From Dethiosulfovibrio faecalis (GTDB taxonomy: Bacteria > Synergistota > Synergistia > Synergistales > Dethiosulfovibrionaceae), in assembly GCF_021568795.1 (NCBI RefSeq), contig NZ_JAKGUE010000002.1, forward strand, positions 124,001 to 188,000: a DNA stretch of 64,000 nt, given 5' to 3'. Position numbers and translations under genes: made by a program. Shown here piece after piece: positions 8,090 through 16,898 of this stretch; positions within the stretch are counted from its first letter, which is position 1; every line of letters starts with the position of its first letter. The notes beneath the pieces are model-generated. The model made no database searches and had not been told where the DNA came from. It saw nothing but the letters and a program-made list of their open reading frames with translations.

Positions 8090-8865
8090 TCCATTCGCTG
8101 TTGCTCGGTCTGATCCAGGGACTCACCGAGTTCCTTCCGGTCAGCAGCTCGGGGCATCTCGCCTTGGCCCAGAACTTTCTCGGTTGGAAGGAGCCAGTTC
8201 TGGCGTTCGATATAGCTCTTCACTGTGCCACGATGTTGGCGACAGTCGTGTATTTCAGAAAAGACGTTCTGGAGCTTGGGGGACAGTGGTTTTCCGGTCT
8301 TGTCAATACGGAAAGCCGAGGTAAACCGGGATGGATCGTAGGATGGGCGATGATAGCCGGTACCGTCCTGACCGTTGTCCTCGGTTTGCCTCTCAAGCCT
8401 CTGGTGGAGAGACTTTCCACCTCCGTTTTTGCTGTTGGGGTGGCTCTCGTCTTCACCGGAGGGTTACTCTGGGTGGCCTCTCTCCTTCCCCGGGGAACCG
8501 GTCGGGTGACGGTGTTGGGCGGAGCTACGATAGGCCTGGCCCAGGGACTGGCCGTGATCCCCGGGATCTCCAGGTCCGGTTCGACCATAGTGGCGGGGCT
8601 GGGGCTGAAACTGTCCTCCGAGGAGGCTTTTCGCTTTTCCTTTTTGCTGTCCCTCCCTGCTATATTGGGTGCGTCTATACTGGAATTGGCGGATTTCACT
8701 ACGTCTTCCATGCCCAGCGGCTGGTTCTTGGGGGTCTTGGTCGCCGGGCTGTCCGGTTACGGGGCTCTTTCTCTGCTTCGTAAGGTGGTGACCCTGGGGC
8801 GCTGGAGAGGTTTCTCCGTCTATTGCGTTATCCTGGGGCTCGTCTCCGTGTTTTTGGGGAGGTGA
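8086..8865 (+). CDS. uppP: Undecaprenyl-diphosphatase
   Basis: UppP (BacA) dephosphorylates undecaprenyl pyrophosphate so the lipid carrier for peptidoglycan and other envelope polymers can be reused. The ATG overlaps the rnj stop (ATGA). The 259-residue protein is a polytopic membrane protein of normal length. The two family signatures are present: LIQGLTEFLPVSSSGHLAL near the N-terminus and the PGISRSGSTIVAGL motif around residues 160-175, which together build the active site at the periplasmic face. The following Maf-like gene starts 4 bases downstream, so both belong to one envelope-biogenesis operon. Confidence 0.96.
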   Translation: MIHSLLLGLIQGLTEFLPVSSSGHLALAQNFLGWKEPVLAFDIALHCATMLATVVYFRKDVLELGGQWFSGLVNTESRGKPGWIVGWAMIAGTVLTVVLGLPLKPLVERLSTSVFAVGVALVFTGGLLWVASLLPRGTGRVTVLGGATIGLAQGLAVIPGISRSGSTIVAGLGLKLSSEEAFRFSFLLSLPAILGASILELADFTTSSMPSGWFLGVLVAGLSGYGALSLLRKVVTLGRWRGFSVYCVILGLVSVFLGR

Positions 8866-8869
8866 GGCC

Positions 8870-9457
8870 GTGGATAAAATCATCCTGGCTTCCGGAAGCC
8901 CTAGGAGAAGGGAGTTGCTCTCCATGTTGGGCTGGCCCTTTATCGTGGAGGTCCCATCCGTGGAGGAGGTATCCCTCCAGGGCGAGGCTCCGGAGGATAT
9001 GGTCCGTAGGCTGGCTCTGAAGAAGGCCGATGCCGTTGCCTGTCACAATGAAGGAAAGCTTGTTCTGGCCGCCGATACAGTGGTTGTATTGGACGGAAGG
9101 GTGATGGGGAAGCCCGAGTCCGTCTCACACGGTATCGAGATGGTCGAGTCGTTGTCGGGAAGGGAGCACCAGGTTATTACCGGTGTCGCCCTGGTTTCCC
9201 CCGTGGGGCGGATATCCCGGTTCGAAAGGTCCTACGTTCTTTTCAGGTCTCTTTCCAGAGATGAAATAGAGGCCTATCAGGCTACCGGAGAGGGAGCGGA
9301 TAAGGCCGGGGCCTATGCGATACAGGGGGTGGGTGCCCTTATGGTGGAGGGGATAAGAGGCGATTTCTTCAACGTGATGGGACTGCCTCTCTATCTGGTG
9401 TCGAAGATGTTGGATGATCTTGGATTTCCCCTGGTTGAGCAATGGAAGGTGATGTGA
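8870..9457 (+). CDS. maf: Maf-family nucleoside triphosphate pyrophosphatase
   Basis: Maf proteins hydrolyse (modified) nucleotides such as dTTP/UTP to the monophosphate; some affect septum formation when overproduced. The GTG start follows GGTGAGG. The 195-residue product has the family start IILASGSPRRRELLSMLG (substrate/phosphate binding), the acidic DTVVVLDG motif and the YAIQGVGALMVEGIRGD C-terminal motif. The exact base preference cannot be read from sequence alone. It sits between uppP and the DUF5693 gene and overlaps the latter by one base. Confidence 0.93.
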   Translation: MDKIILASGSPRRRELLSMLGWPFIVEVPSVEEVSLQGEAPEDMVRRLALKKADAVACHNEGKLVLAADTVVVLDGRVMGKPESVSHGIEMVESLSGREHQVITGVALVSPVGRISRFERSYVLFRSLSRDEIEAYQATGEGADKAGAYAIQGVGALMVEGIRGDFFNVMGLPLYLVSKMLDDLGFPLVEQWKVM

Positions 9458-11370
9458 TGCGTTTTTCATGGCGCCGTTTCTTCGCGTTGATCTGTGTGGT
9501 CGTTTTCGGACTCAGTCTTCCAGGTCTTTTGTCCCGTTGGAACGTGGAGAAGAACAGGCGTTCTTCGGTGATTCTGGTGGATTGGGTACAGATTCCATCC
9601 CTTGCGGTTGAGTCGGGTAATTCCGTCGAGAAGACACTTAAGATGTTGGTGGATTCCGGTTCCAGAGGGATAATGATAGGGGAGTTTACCGGAGACGAGC
9701 TGGAAAACGGTGAACTCCCCCTGTGGTACGGTCCCTTGGAGGATCTGCCAGTCAAGGCCCTTACCTCTTTGCCCGAAGGCCTTGCGGGAACGGCCCTGAT
9801 GTTCGACTCTAAAGGGGCTTATGCCGACACCTGGAGGGATTTTTTATCCCTTCGTTTTCCCCACGGAAGCTCTTCGTCGGTGGATGACAAGTCGGTTTTC
9901 GTTGTCCCCTTTTCCAGACAGACCCTTTCCGCCAGAGGAATATTGCCGGATCTGAGAGGCCTGGAGATGGCGGCGAAGCTCTCTCTGCCGGTGATATATC
10001 GTCCCGCTCCGGTCGGAACCCAATCCTCCGAAACAGTGGTGAATCCTTTAAAGCTGATATGCGAGAGGTTTCCCAACGTGGTGGGGATTTCGCCTTCCGG
10101 GGAGATCGTGGCGGGTTACCCTGACATAAAGGGGGTGGCCGCCCTCGTTAGGGAGAGAAATCTCTTCGTGACCCAGGTGGAATTTTCCCGCCAGATAGGA
10201 GATAAGCCGCTACAGTGGTCAGTGTGGCCGAGGATACTATCGCTGCATAGCGTGACCGACGAGGAGGTCATGTCTCGGCGAATCGATAGAAAGACCATGG
10301 TCGATCGTATGGTTCGAGCCGCCGTGGAGAGATCGGTTTCGCTTTTGCTCTTCAGGGTGGATCCTCTCGGAGGAGGTATAGACCCTCTTAAACGCTATTG
10401 TTCCGACATATCGAAGCTGAGGAGTCGGCTTGCCGGTAGGGGAATAGACGACAGATGGCCGTCTCCCATGCCCGATTGGGGATCCTCTCCTACCGGGGCT
10501 TTGTCCATGGTGCTCATATGTCTTTTGACGTTATGGGGTTTGGTTAGAAGGTTCAACGGCGTCGAGGACGAGGTATCTATAAAGGCGGTCCTGTCGTTTA
10601 CGTTGTTGTCGGTCTTCATCGCTTTGATCTCGTTGAGGATGCCTGTGGCGGCCAAGCTGATCGGAGGATTTACCACCGCTTTCGTAGCGTCCGAGGCGGT
10701 TCTCATAGCTTTGGAGGGCTGGAAAAAACCGGGGCGAGCCTTGATCGCCGGGCCTCTAGTGGCTATATTGGGCGGGATGGCGGTGGGATCGTTCCACAGC
10801 GCTCCTCTTTATATGATGAGGCTGATGCCTTTTTCCGGGGTTAAACTGACCCTTTTCCTTCCCATTCTGGTGGTCCTGTTCCACGATCTTCACAGAAAGG
10901 TCCATCCTGAGAATCTCGGAGAGCTTATGGGACGTCCTCCCATATGGGGGGAGATCTTTATAGCCGGTTTCCTCGTCGCCGCGGCGGGGCTGATGGTATT
11001 CAGAAGCGGCAACGTGAGCTCCGTTCCTGGATGGGAGATAGCCATGAGGGACGCCTTGGAGGATCTGTTGGTGGCCCGCCCCAGGACCAAGGAGGCATTT
11101 CTGGGGTATCCCTGTCTGATGCTGTGGTTTTACGTTCGAAGGCACGATTGGATCCCCAGATACAGGGAGGTCCTGAGGCTGGGAGCCACGGTGGCTTTCT
11201 CCTCTTTGGTGAACACTTTCTGTCATTTCCATACCGCTCTTTACATCACTTTCCTCCGGGTGTTCAACGGTTGGTGGACCGGTATTTTGCTGGGATTGGC
11301 GGCGATAGTGGTCCTTAGGTTCTGTTTCCTGCCGTTTATCATGAAGTTTGGAAGAGGTGTCGAGGCGTGA
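9457..11370 (+). CDS. DUF5693-like polytopic membrane protein
   Basis: I chose ATG 9457, which overlaps the maf stop and has GGAAGGTG before it. The 637-residue protein has one N-terminal membrane segment (ALICVVVFGLSLPGLLS), then an extracytoplasmic domain of about 300 residues with no catalytic motif I can name, then about eight to ten membrane helices from residue ~350 to the end. From memory, proteins of this layout (DUF5693) regularly sit directly before csaB in Synergistota and some Firmicutes, as here, with a 4-base overlap. A role in making or exporting a pyruvylated wall polymer is therefore an inference from context. Confidence 0.75.
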   Translation: MRFSWRRFFALICVVVFGLSLPGLLSRWNVEKNRRSSVILVDWVQIPSLAVESGNSVEKTLKMLVDSGSRGIMIGEFTGDELENGELPLWYGPLEDLPVKALTSLPEGLAGTALMFDSKGAYADTWRDFLSLRFPHGSSSSVDDKSVFVVPFSRQTLSARGILPDLRGLEMAAKLSLPVIYRPAPVGTQSSETVVNPLKLICERFPNVVGISPSGEIVAGYPDIKGVAALVRERNLFVTQVEFSRQIGDKPLQWSVWPRILSLHSVTDEEVMSRRIDRKTMVDRMVRAAVERSVSLLLFRVDPLGGGIDPLKRYCSDISKLRSRLAGRGIDDRWPSPMPDWGSSPTGALSMVLICLLTLWGLVRRFNGVEDEVSIKAVLSFTLLSVFIALISLRMPVAAKLIGGFTTAFVASEAVLIALEGWKKPGRALIAGPLVAILGGMAVGSFHSAPLYMMRLMPFSGVKLTLFLPILVVLFHDLHRKVHPENLGELMGRPPIWGEIFIAGFLVAAAGLMVFRSGNVSSVPGWEIAMRDALEDLLVARPRTKEAFLGYPCLMLWFYVRRHDWIPRYREVLRLGATVAFSSLVNTFCHFHTALYITFLRVFNGWWTGILLGLAAIVVLRFCFLPFIMKFGRGVEA

Positions 11371-12359
11371 GAAGACGGTTCGTCTCCCTGATATGCGGTT
11401 ACTATGGAATGGGGAACCTGGGAGACGAGCTTTTGCTGGCCGCCGTTCTGAAGGAGCTCGAGTCGGTAGGAGTCGATAGAGACCGTGTAGCGGTGTTGTC
11501 CGGCGATACGGAGGGCACATCCTCGTTCCACGGGGTCACTGCTTTCGACAGGTGGTCTTTGACCGAGGTCTGGAGGGCTTGTCGCTCGTCTCATAACTGT
11601 CTGTTTGGCGGTGGAGGTTTGTTTCAGGACGTCACGAGCCTCCGTTCCGTACTTTATTACGGAGGGGTGGTCGCGATCTCCAGAGCGGCAGGGTGTGCCC
11701 CTTGGCTGTTCGGCAATTCTCTGGGACCTTTCCGGTCTTCCTTGGGGCGAAGGATAAGCTCTTTTGCCTTGATGGCCTGTTCCGTAGTGGCCTTGAGGGA
11801 CGATCACTCCATGGCCGAGGCTGCAAGAATGGGCATACCGGCGAAGAGATGCCCCGATCCGGTGATGTCTTTGAACGTACCCCAAGGACGAGGCAATTCT
11901 CTTTTGGTGAACCTGAGGCCCTGGAATGGTGATCTGGAGTTCCGGGCCGCCGGAGCTATCGCCGATTATGCCGAACGCAAGGGGCTTCCCGTCGTAGGAG
12001 TGGCCATGTGTGGACAGGATAGGGATCTCTTGGAGCGTCTCGATAAAGACGGGGTTTTGCCAGTCTCCGACGTGGTGGAGCCAAAGGGGGCGGACGATCC
12101 AGTGTGGGGCTCCGGCTTCGCTTCAATCGGCATGAGGCTGCATTTCTGTCTGTTATCGTCTCTGGCCGGGCTTCCCGGAACGGCGGTCCCCTACGATCCC
12201 AAGGTGGTGGACTTCGGACGCTCCGTCGGCTACCCTCTTTGGGACGGTGTCGGTCCTTTCCCCGATACCGTGGTCCCTAATCGAGCCTGGATAGATCGTT
12301 GCCGAAAAGGCGTGTCGGAGACTTTCAGGGATTCCTGGCAGGAGGTGTTTAGAGGATGA
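11367..12359 (+). CDS. csaB: Polysaccharide pyruvyl transferase CsaB
   Basis: CsaB adds pyruvate ketals from phosphoenolpyruvate to a secondary cell-wall polysaccharide, creating the ligand for SLH (S-layer homology) domains. The GTG start overlaps the preceding stop. The 330-residue protein matches the PS_pyruv_trans family: ICGYYGMGNLGDELLLAAVL at the N-terminus, FGGGGLFQDVTSLRSVLYYG around residue 75, and the C-terminal GMRLHFCLLSSLAGLPG substrate-binding motif. Finding it next to LPS transport genes suggests that this diderm anchors SLH proteins to its wall through a pyruvylated polymer. The next gene overlaps by 4 bases. Confidence 0.92.
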   Translation: MRRRFVSLICGYYGMGNLGDELLLAAVLKELESVGVDRDRVAVLSGDTEGTSSFHGVTAFDRWSLTEVWRACRSSHNCLFGGGGLFQDVTSLRSVLYYGGVVAISRAAGCAPWLFGNSLGPFRSSLGRRISSFALMACSVVALRDDHSMAEAARMGIPAKRCPDPVMSLNVPQGRGNSLLVNLRPWNGDLEFRAAGAIADYAERKGLPVVGVAMCGQDRDLLERLDKDGVLPVSDVVEPKGADDPVWGSGFASIGMRLHFCLLSSLAGLPGTAVPYDPKVVDFGRSVGYPLWDGVGPFPDTVVPNRAWIDRCRKGVSETFRDSWQEVFRG

Positions 12360-13180
12360 TCTCTAGTCTGGAAGCTCTTGCGATGTCCATAAGAAAGGAC
12401 GTCGTAAGGATGGTGGGTAACGCCAGATCGGGCTACGTCGCCTCCGCTCTGTCGGTGTTGGATATATTGGTGTATCTTTACGAAATGGAGCTCGATGTGG
12501 ACCCAAAGAACCCCAAGACCAGAGACAGAGATCGTCTTATCATGGGCAAGGGACATGGTTGTCCCGGGTTATACGCCGTGCTTGCCCATAGGGGGTTTTT
12601 CGAGAGAGAGGCTCTTTGGAATTTCAGGAGACTCGGAGCCCTGCTTCAGGGACGTCCCGACGGATCCAGGACTCCCGGGGTGGACGTGTCGTCCGGAGCG
12701 CCCGGACTGGCCCTGGGTATAGCAAACGGAGTAGCCCTGTCCATGAGGATGGATGGTTTAAAGGGCAGGGTCTTCTGTGTGATCGGTGACGGCGAACTTC
12801 AGGAGGGATCTCTGTGGGAGTCGGCGATGACGTCCTCTCATATGGCCTTGGACTCTGTCACTCTGGTGGTCGATAAAAACGGCGACCAGATGGGGGGGCC
12901 GGTCGACTCGATAAAGAGGTTGGAGCCGCTGGAGGATAAATTTCGCTCCTTCGGATGGAACGTTGCGTCGGCGGATGGCCACGATTTTTCCAGTTTGGAC
13001 GCCGCTTTTTCCTCGATAAGAGATAAAAACGGTCGTCCCTCGGTGATCATAGCGAAGACCATGCGCGGCAAGGGAGTATCCTTTTTCGAAGAGGGACGTA
13101 AAAAAGATTCGGGCCTTTCGAGGATGGAGACGGAAAGGGCTCTGGAGGAGCTTGGAAACGGAGATAGAGATGAGCGATAG
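12356..13180 (+). CDS. Transketolase, N-terminal subunit
   Basis: Transketolase moves two-carbon units between sugar phosphates in the non-oxidative pentose phosphate pathway; here the enzyme is split over two genes, as in many anaerobes. This 274-residue subunit carries the thiamine-diphosphate-binding part: the KGHGCPGLYAVLAHRGFF region, SSGAPGLALGIANGVALS, and the GDGELQEGSLWESA motif followed by KNGDQ that binds the cofactor and magnesium. It overlaps csaB by 4 bases and the C-terminal subunit start lies just inside its end. The physical link to envelope genes may simply reflect operon packing. Confidence 0.93.
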   Translation: MISSLEALAMSIRKDVVRMVGNARSGYVASALSVLDILVYLYEMELDVDPKNPKTRDRDRLIMGKGHGCPGLYAVLAHRGFFEREALWNFRRLGALLQGRPDGSRTPGVDVSSGAPGLALGIANGVALSMRMDGLKGRVFCVIGDGELQEGSLWESAMTSSHMALDSVTLVVDKNGDQMGGPVDSIKRLEPLEDKFRSFGWNVASADGHDFSSLDAAFSSIRDKNGRPSVIIAKTMRGKGVSFFEEGRKKDSGLSRMETERALEELGNGDRDER

Positions 13181-14111
13181 AATTATGATGGATCTTCTGG
13201 ACGAAGTCTTCGTCTCTCTGGGGTCCGACGACGCAGATCTCGTCATTCTGGATGCCGATGTGGCCTCCAACTGGCTTACCCGTTTTTCCGGGTCCTTTCC
13301 CGACAGGTACATCAACCTGGGCATGGCCGAGTTGGACGCTGTAGCCACAGCCGCCGGGATGGCCTCGGCGGGAAAGCACGTGTGGTTGTTCTCTACCGCT
13401 GCCAGGCTGCTTGGACGAGGATACGACGCTTTACGTACCGCTGTTGCCATTCCGGGACTTAACGTCAAGATGGTAGTCTCACACGGGGGGGTGTCGGCCG
13501 GAGAGGACGGCGCCGTCGCTCAGATGCTGGAGGACCTGGCCCTCACGAGGTCTTTGCCGGGAGTCTCGGTGGAGGTCCCGTCGGACTGCGTCTCGGCGGA
13601 GGCCATATTGCGAAGGATAGCCGCGACCTCCAAACCGGCCTATGTTAGATTGACCGGGGAGCCGATGGAGTACCTGTACGACGATTCGACTGTGAAGGAC
13701 GCCATAAACGTATCTATCCCTCTGGTTGAGGGGACAGGCGTGACCATATGCGCCTGTGGTATCATGGTTCACGAATCTCTCAAGGCAGCCGCCATCCTTA
13801 AACAGCAGGACATATCGGCGGAGGTTATAGATTGTCATTCGGTGGCTCCTCTACCGGAGAGGTCCATTCTGGGTTCGGTCCATCGTACGGGATGCTGCGT
13901 GGTGGCGGAGGAGCACTCCTCCAGAGGGGGATTGGGCGAGGCCGTCGCCTCGATGCTGTGTCGCCTTTATCCCGTCTCCGTCCGTTTTGTGTCCGTAGAC
14001 GATAGACCGGGGCAAAGCGGCTCTCCCAATGAGCTTCTGGAGTATTACGGCCTTACGTATCAGCAGATAGTGGGGGCTGCCGTGGAGGCGTGGACGATGA
14101 GGAGGCGATAG
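13170..14111 (+). CDS. Transketolase, C-terminal subunit
   Basis: This partner of the preceding gene supplies the pyrimidine-binding and C-terminal domains of transketolase. I chose ATG 13170, with GGAG 6 bases upstream; an upstream TTG at 13152 has its Shine-Dalgarno too close. The 313-residue protein contains ASNWLTRFSGSFPDRYINLGMAELDAVATAAG cut over two motifs: PDRYINLGMAELD with the catalytic-type Glu, and the substrate loop VVSHGGVSAGEDGAVAQ. The C-terminal domain includes AEEHSSRGGLGEAVAS. Together the two subunits add to about 587 residues, slightly shorter than single-chain transketolases. Confidence 0.92.
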   Translation: MSDRIMMDLLDEVFVSLGSDDADLVILDADVASNWLTRFSGSFPDRYINLGMAELDAVATAAGMASAGKHVWLFSTAARLLGRGYDALRTAVAIPGLNVKMVVSHGGVSAGEDGAVAQMLEDLALTRSLPGVSVEVPSDCVSAEAILRRIAATSKPAYVRLTGEPMEYLYDDSTVKDAINVSIPLVEGTGVTICACGIMVHESLKAAAILKQQDISAEVIDCHSVAPLPERSILGSVHRTGCCVVAEEHSSRGGLGEAVASMLCRLYPVSVRFVSVDDRPGQSGSPNELLEYYGLTYQQIVGAAVEAWTMRRR

Positions 14112-14112
14112 T

Positions 14113-14808
14113 ATGGACGTAAGGATGGCCGGCGTTACCAAGGTGTTCAAACCGGACATAATGGCCATAAGCGACCTCTATCTCTCGATTCCCAAAGGGG
14201 ATTTCGTGTATCTCATAGGGGAGACCGGCTCGGGCAAGAGCACCCTGTTGAGGATGATAACCAGGGAGGTCCGTCCCAGCAGAGGGCAGATCTCCGTTGG
14301 TGGCGTGAACGTAAGGAGGTTGAGACGAGGCCGGTTGCCCCATTACAGGAGGGACATAGGAGTCGTCTTTCAGGATTTCAAGCTTCTGCCCCACCTCACC
14401 GCCAGGGAAAACGTGGCCTTTACTCTAGAGGCAATGGGGTTACCCCCCAGAGTGGTGAAGACCCGGGCGGACGAGGCCGTGGACCGAGTTGGGATGTGGC
14501 ATAGACGTAATCTCAGGCCCCCCCAACTTTCCGGTGGGGAGCAGCAGAGGGTTGCCATAGCCAGGGCGATAGTCGGCTCTCCCGCTCTTTTCCTGGCCGA
14601 CGAGCCCACCGGCAACCTGGATGCCCATACCGCCGAATACGTCATGAAGCTGCTGCTTTCCATTCATGCCGCTGGGACCACCGTGATAGTCGCTACCCAC
14701 GACGGTTCTTTGGTGGACTCCTATAGACAGAGGGTCGTGGAGCTTCACGAAGGCCGTCTCGTCAGAGACGAGAGAGGGGGTAAATATCGAAACGATGGCG
14801 ACCTTTAG
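14113..14808 (+). CDS. ftsE: Cell division ATP-binding protein FtsE
   Basis: FtsE is the cytoplasmic ATPase of the FtsEX complex, which transmits ATP hydrolysis at the divisome to a periplasmic peptidoglycan hydrolase. The 231-residue protein has all ABC motifs: Walker [10 protein letters not shown] near residue 38, the Q-loop in [17 protein letters not shown], signature [14 protein letters not shown], Walker [13 protein letters not shown], and the switch His in VATHDG. It follows the transketolase gene by one base and overlaps ftsX by 14 bases, so FtsE and FtsX are translationally coupled. Confidence 0.95.
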   Translation: MDVRMAGVTKVFKPDIMAISDLYLSIPKGDFVYLIGETGSGKSTLLRMITREVRPSRGQISVGGVNVRRLRRGRLPHYRRDIGVVFQDFKLLPHLTARENVAFTLEAMGLPPRVVKTRADEAVDRVGMWHRRNLRPPQLSGGEQQRVAIARAIVGSPALFLADEPTGNLDAHTAEYVMKLLLSIHAAGTTVIVATHDGSLVDSYRQRVVELHEGRLVRDERGGKYRNDGDL

Positions 14809-15679
14809 ATATGCTCTCAGGGACACGTTCAGGACGATGGGTTCCCATTGGGGGGTCAGCTTTCTTACCCTCTTGACCGCCTCCGCCGTTTTCTTTCTGG
14901 TCGGAGCGACCGCGTTATTTTCCTTGAACATAAAACAGGTGACCTCGTCGATAGAGGGTGACCTCACCATCCAGGCTTTCGTGGATTCGGTGGAGGAGTG
15001 CCGGGCGGTGGCGGATGCCATGAGGGGACTCCCCTGGGTGTCTTCCATCAAGGTGATCTCGCCGGACGACGCCCTCTTGAAGCTTAAGGCCAAGCTCGGG
15101 AATCAGGCCAAGGCCGTCACTTTGCTCGGCAAGAACCCCCTGCCTTGGACTGTCGATATAGGGGCCAAAAAGGCCCAGGATGTTCCCTCTATCGTTCGGG
15201 AACTTCTCTCTCAGCCCTCGGTTGATGACGTCGTCTATGCTGGCGCTCTGGCGGAACGACTCGCCAGGGTCTCCGAGCTGTCTGGAAGGGTCGCGGTGGT
15301 GGTGCTGATCATAGCCGTTGTCGTCAGCGCTTTGGTGCTGTTCAACACTATCCGCATAGCGGTTTATTCCAGAAAGCAGGAGATATCGGTTATGCTGTTA
15401 GTCGGTGCGACTAGACTCTATGTGGCTCTTCCTTTCGTCCTCCAGGGAGTTTTTCTCGGATTGGGCGGGTCCTTAGTGGCCATAGGAATCATACATCTTT
15501 TTTACGGAGATGTAATAACTTCGATCTCTACCGCCCTTCCCCTGCTTCGATTCGTAACCGATTGGGACGTACTGTACAGGCTCTATGGAATCTTGTTGGG
15601 AACCGGTGTAGTGGTGGGATGGCTTTGCAGTTGGATGGCGGTGAGCCGTTTCATCCGTCAGGCCATGAGGCCTATGTAA
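14795..15679 (+). CDS. ftsX: Cell division membrane protein FtsX
   Basis: FtsX is the membrane partner of FtsE. The 294-residue product has the family topology: a first membrane helix near residues 20-45 (VSFLTLLTASAVFFLVGATALF), a periplasmic domain of about 110 residues carrying SSIEGDLTIQAFVDSVEEC, then three more helices around residues 168-190, 205-235 and 265-285. The periplasmic loop is the part that contacts the hydrolase in characterised systems. The next gene, 14 bases downstream, encodes exactly such a coiled-coil LytM protein, which supports a functional trio. Confidence 0.94.
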   Translation: MATFRYALRDTFRTMGSHWGVSFLTLLTASAVFFLVGATALFSLNIKQVTSSIEGDLTIQAFVDSVEECRAVADAMRGLPWVSSIKVISPDDALLKLKAKLGNQAKAVTLLGKNPLPWTVDIGAKKAQDVPSIVRELLSQPSVDDVVYAGALAERLARVSELSGRVAVVVLIIAVVVSALVLFNTIRIAVYSRKQEISVMLLVGATRLYVALPFVLQGVFLGLGGSLVAIGIIHLFYGDVITSISTALPLLRFVTDWDVLYRLYGILLGTGVVVGWLCSWMAVSRFIRQAMRPM

Positions 15680-15693
15680 ACAGAGGTTTGATC

Positions 15694-16884
15694 ATGAAAA
15701 AAACGTTGAGTGTCTTTTATTTACTCCTTCTGGTCTTGCTCGCCACATCAACGTCGTCCTGGGCCGCCATGACGGCGGAGGAACTTGATCGTCGGATAAG
15801 GGAAGAGGAGAACCATATGGCGATATTGGAGCGCCAGGTAAAACACCAGCAGGAACTTATAAATGCGTCCAAGAAGAGGGAGGCCGCCTACCTTCAGGAG
15901 TTAGCTCGCTTCGATCAGAAGAGGCAGGTGGCGGAACAGAGCATATCCCTTCTGGAACTGAAGAGGAAAAAAATCCTGAGGGAGATATCCGAGATGGAGA
16001 AGGAGATCTCTCGACTGGAAAAAGAGATAGAGAAGATCAAAGGTTTTCTCGCCGAGAGGTTGGTTACAATATATAAATTCGGAGGTACGGCGGAGTTGAA
16101 TCTTCTGTTGTCCTCTCAGAACGTGGCCGATGCGATGAATACCGGTCATCTGCTTCGGAAGCTGGCGGCTCAGGACGAGGAGTTGATCGGCGAGGTGGAG
16201 AGGGAAAACCTGAGGATCCAGGAGTTGGTGGAGGGCTTGTCCTCCAGGGAGAGGGACCTTCAGGCCAAGAAGAAGGATCTGGCGGTCCAGAAACGGCGTC
16301 TGGAGTCGGCGATCGCCGAGAGAAACGGGCTCTTGAAGAAGTTGAGGGAAAATCGCTCCGCCTATCAACAGAGCGTCAAGGAGGCGGAGGAGGACCAGAG
16401 AGAGATCAGGGCAAAGATCAAGTCCTATATAAGAGCGAAACAGGAACTTGCCCGATCCGACAAAGACGGAGACGGTGGGCAGGCTCCGTTGCCGCCCCAT
16501 AAGGGCAAGTTTCGCTGGCCCGTTAAGGGCAAGCTTACCAGCCGTTTCGGAACCAGGGTTCATCCGGTATTCAAGACCAAGACGGTCCATACCGGAATAG
16601 ATATAGCCGCTCCCAAGGGAACTACGGTCAGAGCCGCGGGGAAGGGAGATGTCCTGTACGCCGGATGGCTGAGGGGGTACGGACAGATAGTTATACTGGA
16701 TAACGGAGGGAATTTTTCAACCGTCTACGCCCATCTCAGCAGGATTCTAGTCTCCGAAGGACAGAGGGTCTCGGACGGTCAGCCCATAGGAAACGTCGGC
16801 GATACCGGGGTGGCTACCGGTCCTCACCTTCACTTCGAGGTCAGGGTCAACGGAGATGCCAGGGATCCCTTGAAGTATCTGTAG
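15694..16884 (+). CDS. EnvC-like coiled-coil murein hydrolase with M23 (LytM) domain
   Basis: I chose ATG 15694; a TTG two codons upstream is possible. The 396-residue protein has a signal peptide (SVFYLLLLVLLATSTSSWA), a long coiled coil at about residues 28-250 rich in Glu/Lys/Arg/Leu heptads, and a C-terminal M23 LytM domain from about residue 275. The zinc and catalytic residues appear intact: HTGID (first His and Asp), YAHLS and HLHFEV (HxH). E. coli EnvC has lost these and only activates amidases, so this protein may cut peptide cross-links itself. Its position right after ftsEX fits regulation by FtsX at the septum. Substrate is inferred. Confidence 0.92.
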   Translation: MKKTLSVFYLLLLVLLATSTSSWAAMTAEELDRRIREEENHMAILERQVKHQQELINASKKREAAYLQELARFDQKRQVAEQSISLLELKRKKILREISEMEKEISRLEKEIEKIKGFLAERLVTIYKFGGTAELNLLLSSQNVADAMNTGHLLRKLAAQDEELIGEVERENLRIQELVEGLSSRERDLQAKKKDLAVQKRRLESAIAERNGLLKKLRENRSAYQQSVKEAEEDQREIRAKIKSYIRAKQELARSDKDGDGGQAPLPPHKGKFRWPVKGKLTSRFGTRVHPVFKTKTVHTGIDIAAPKGTTVRAAGKGDVLYAGWLRGYGQIVILDNGGNFSTVYAHLSRILVSEGQRVSDGQPIGNVGDTGVATGPHLHFEVRVNGDARDPLKYL

Positions 16885-16898
16885 TTTGAACGGAGGAC

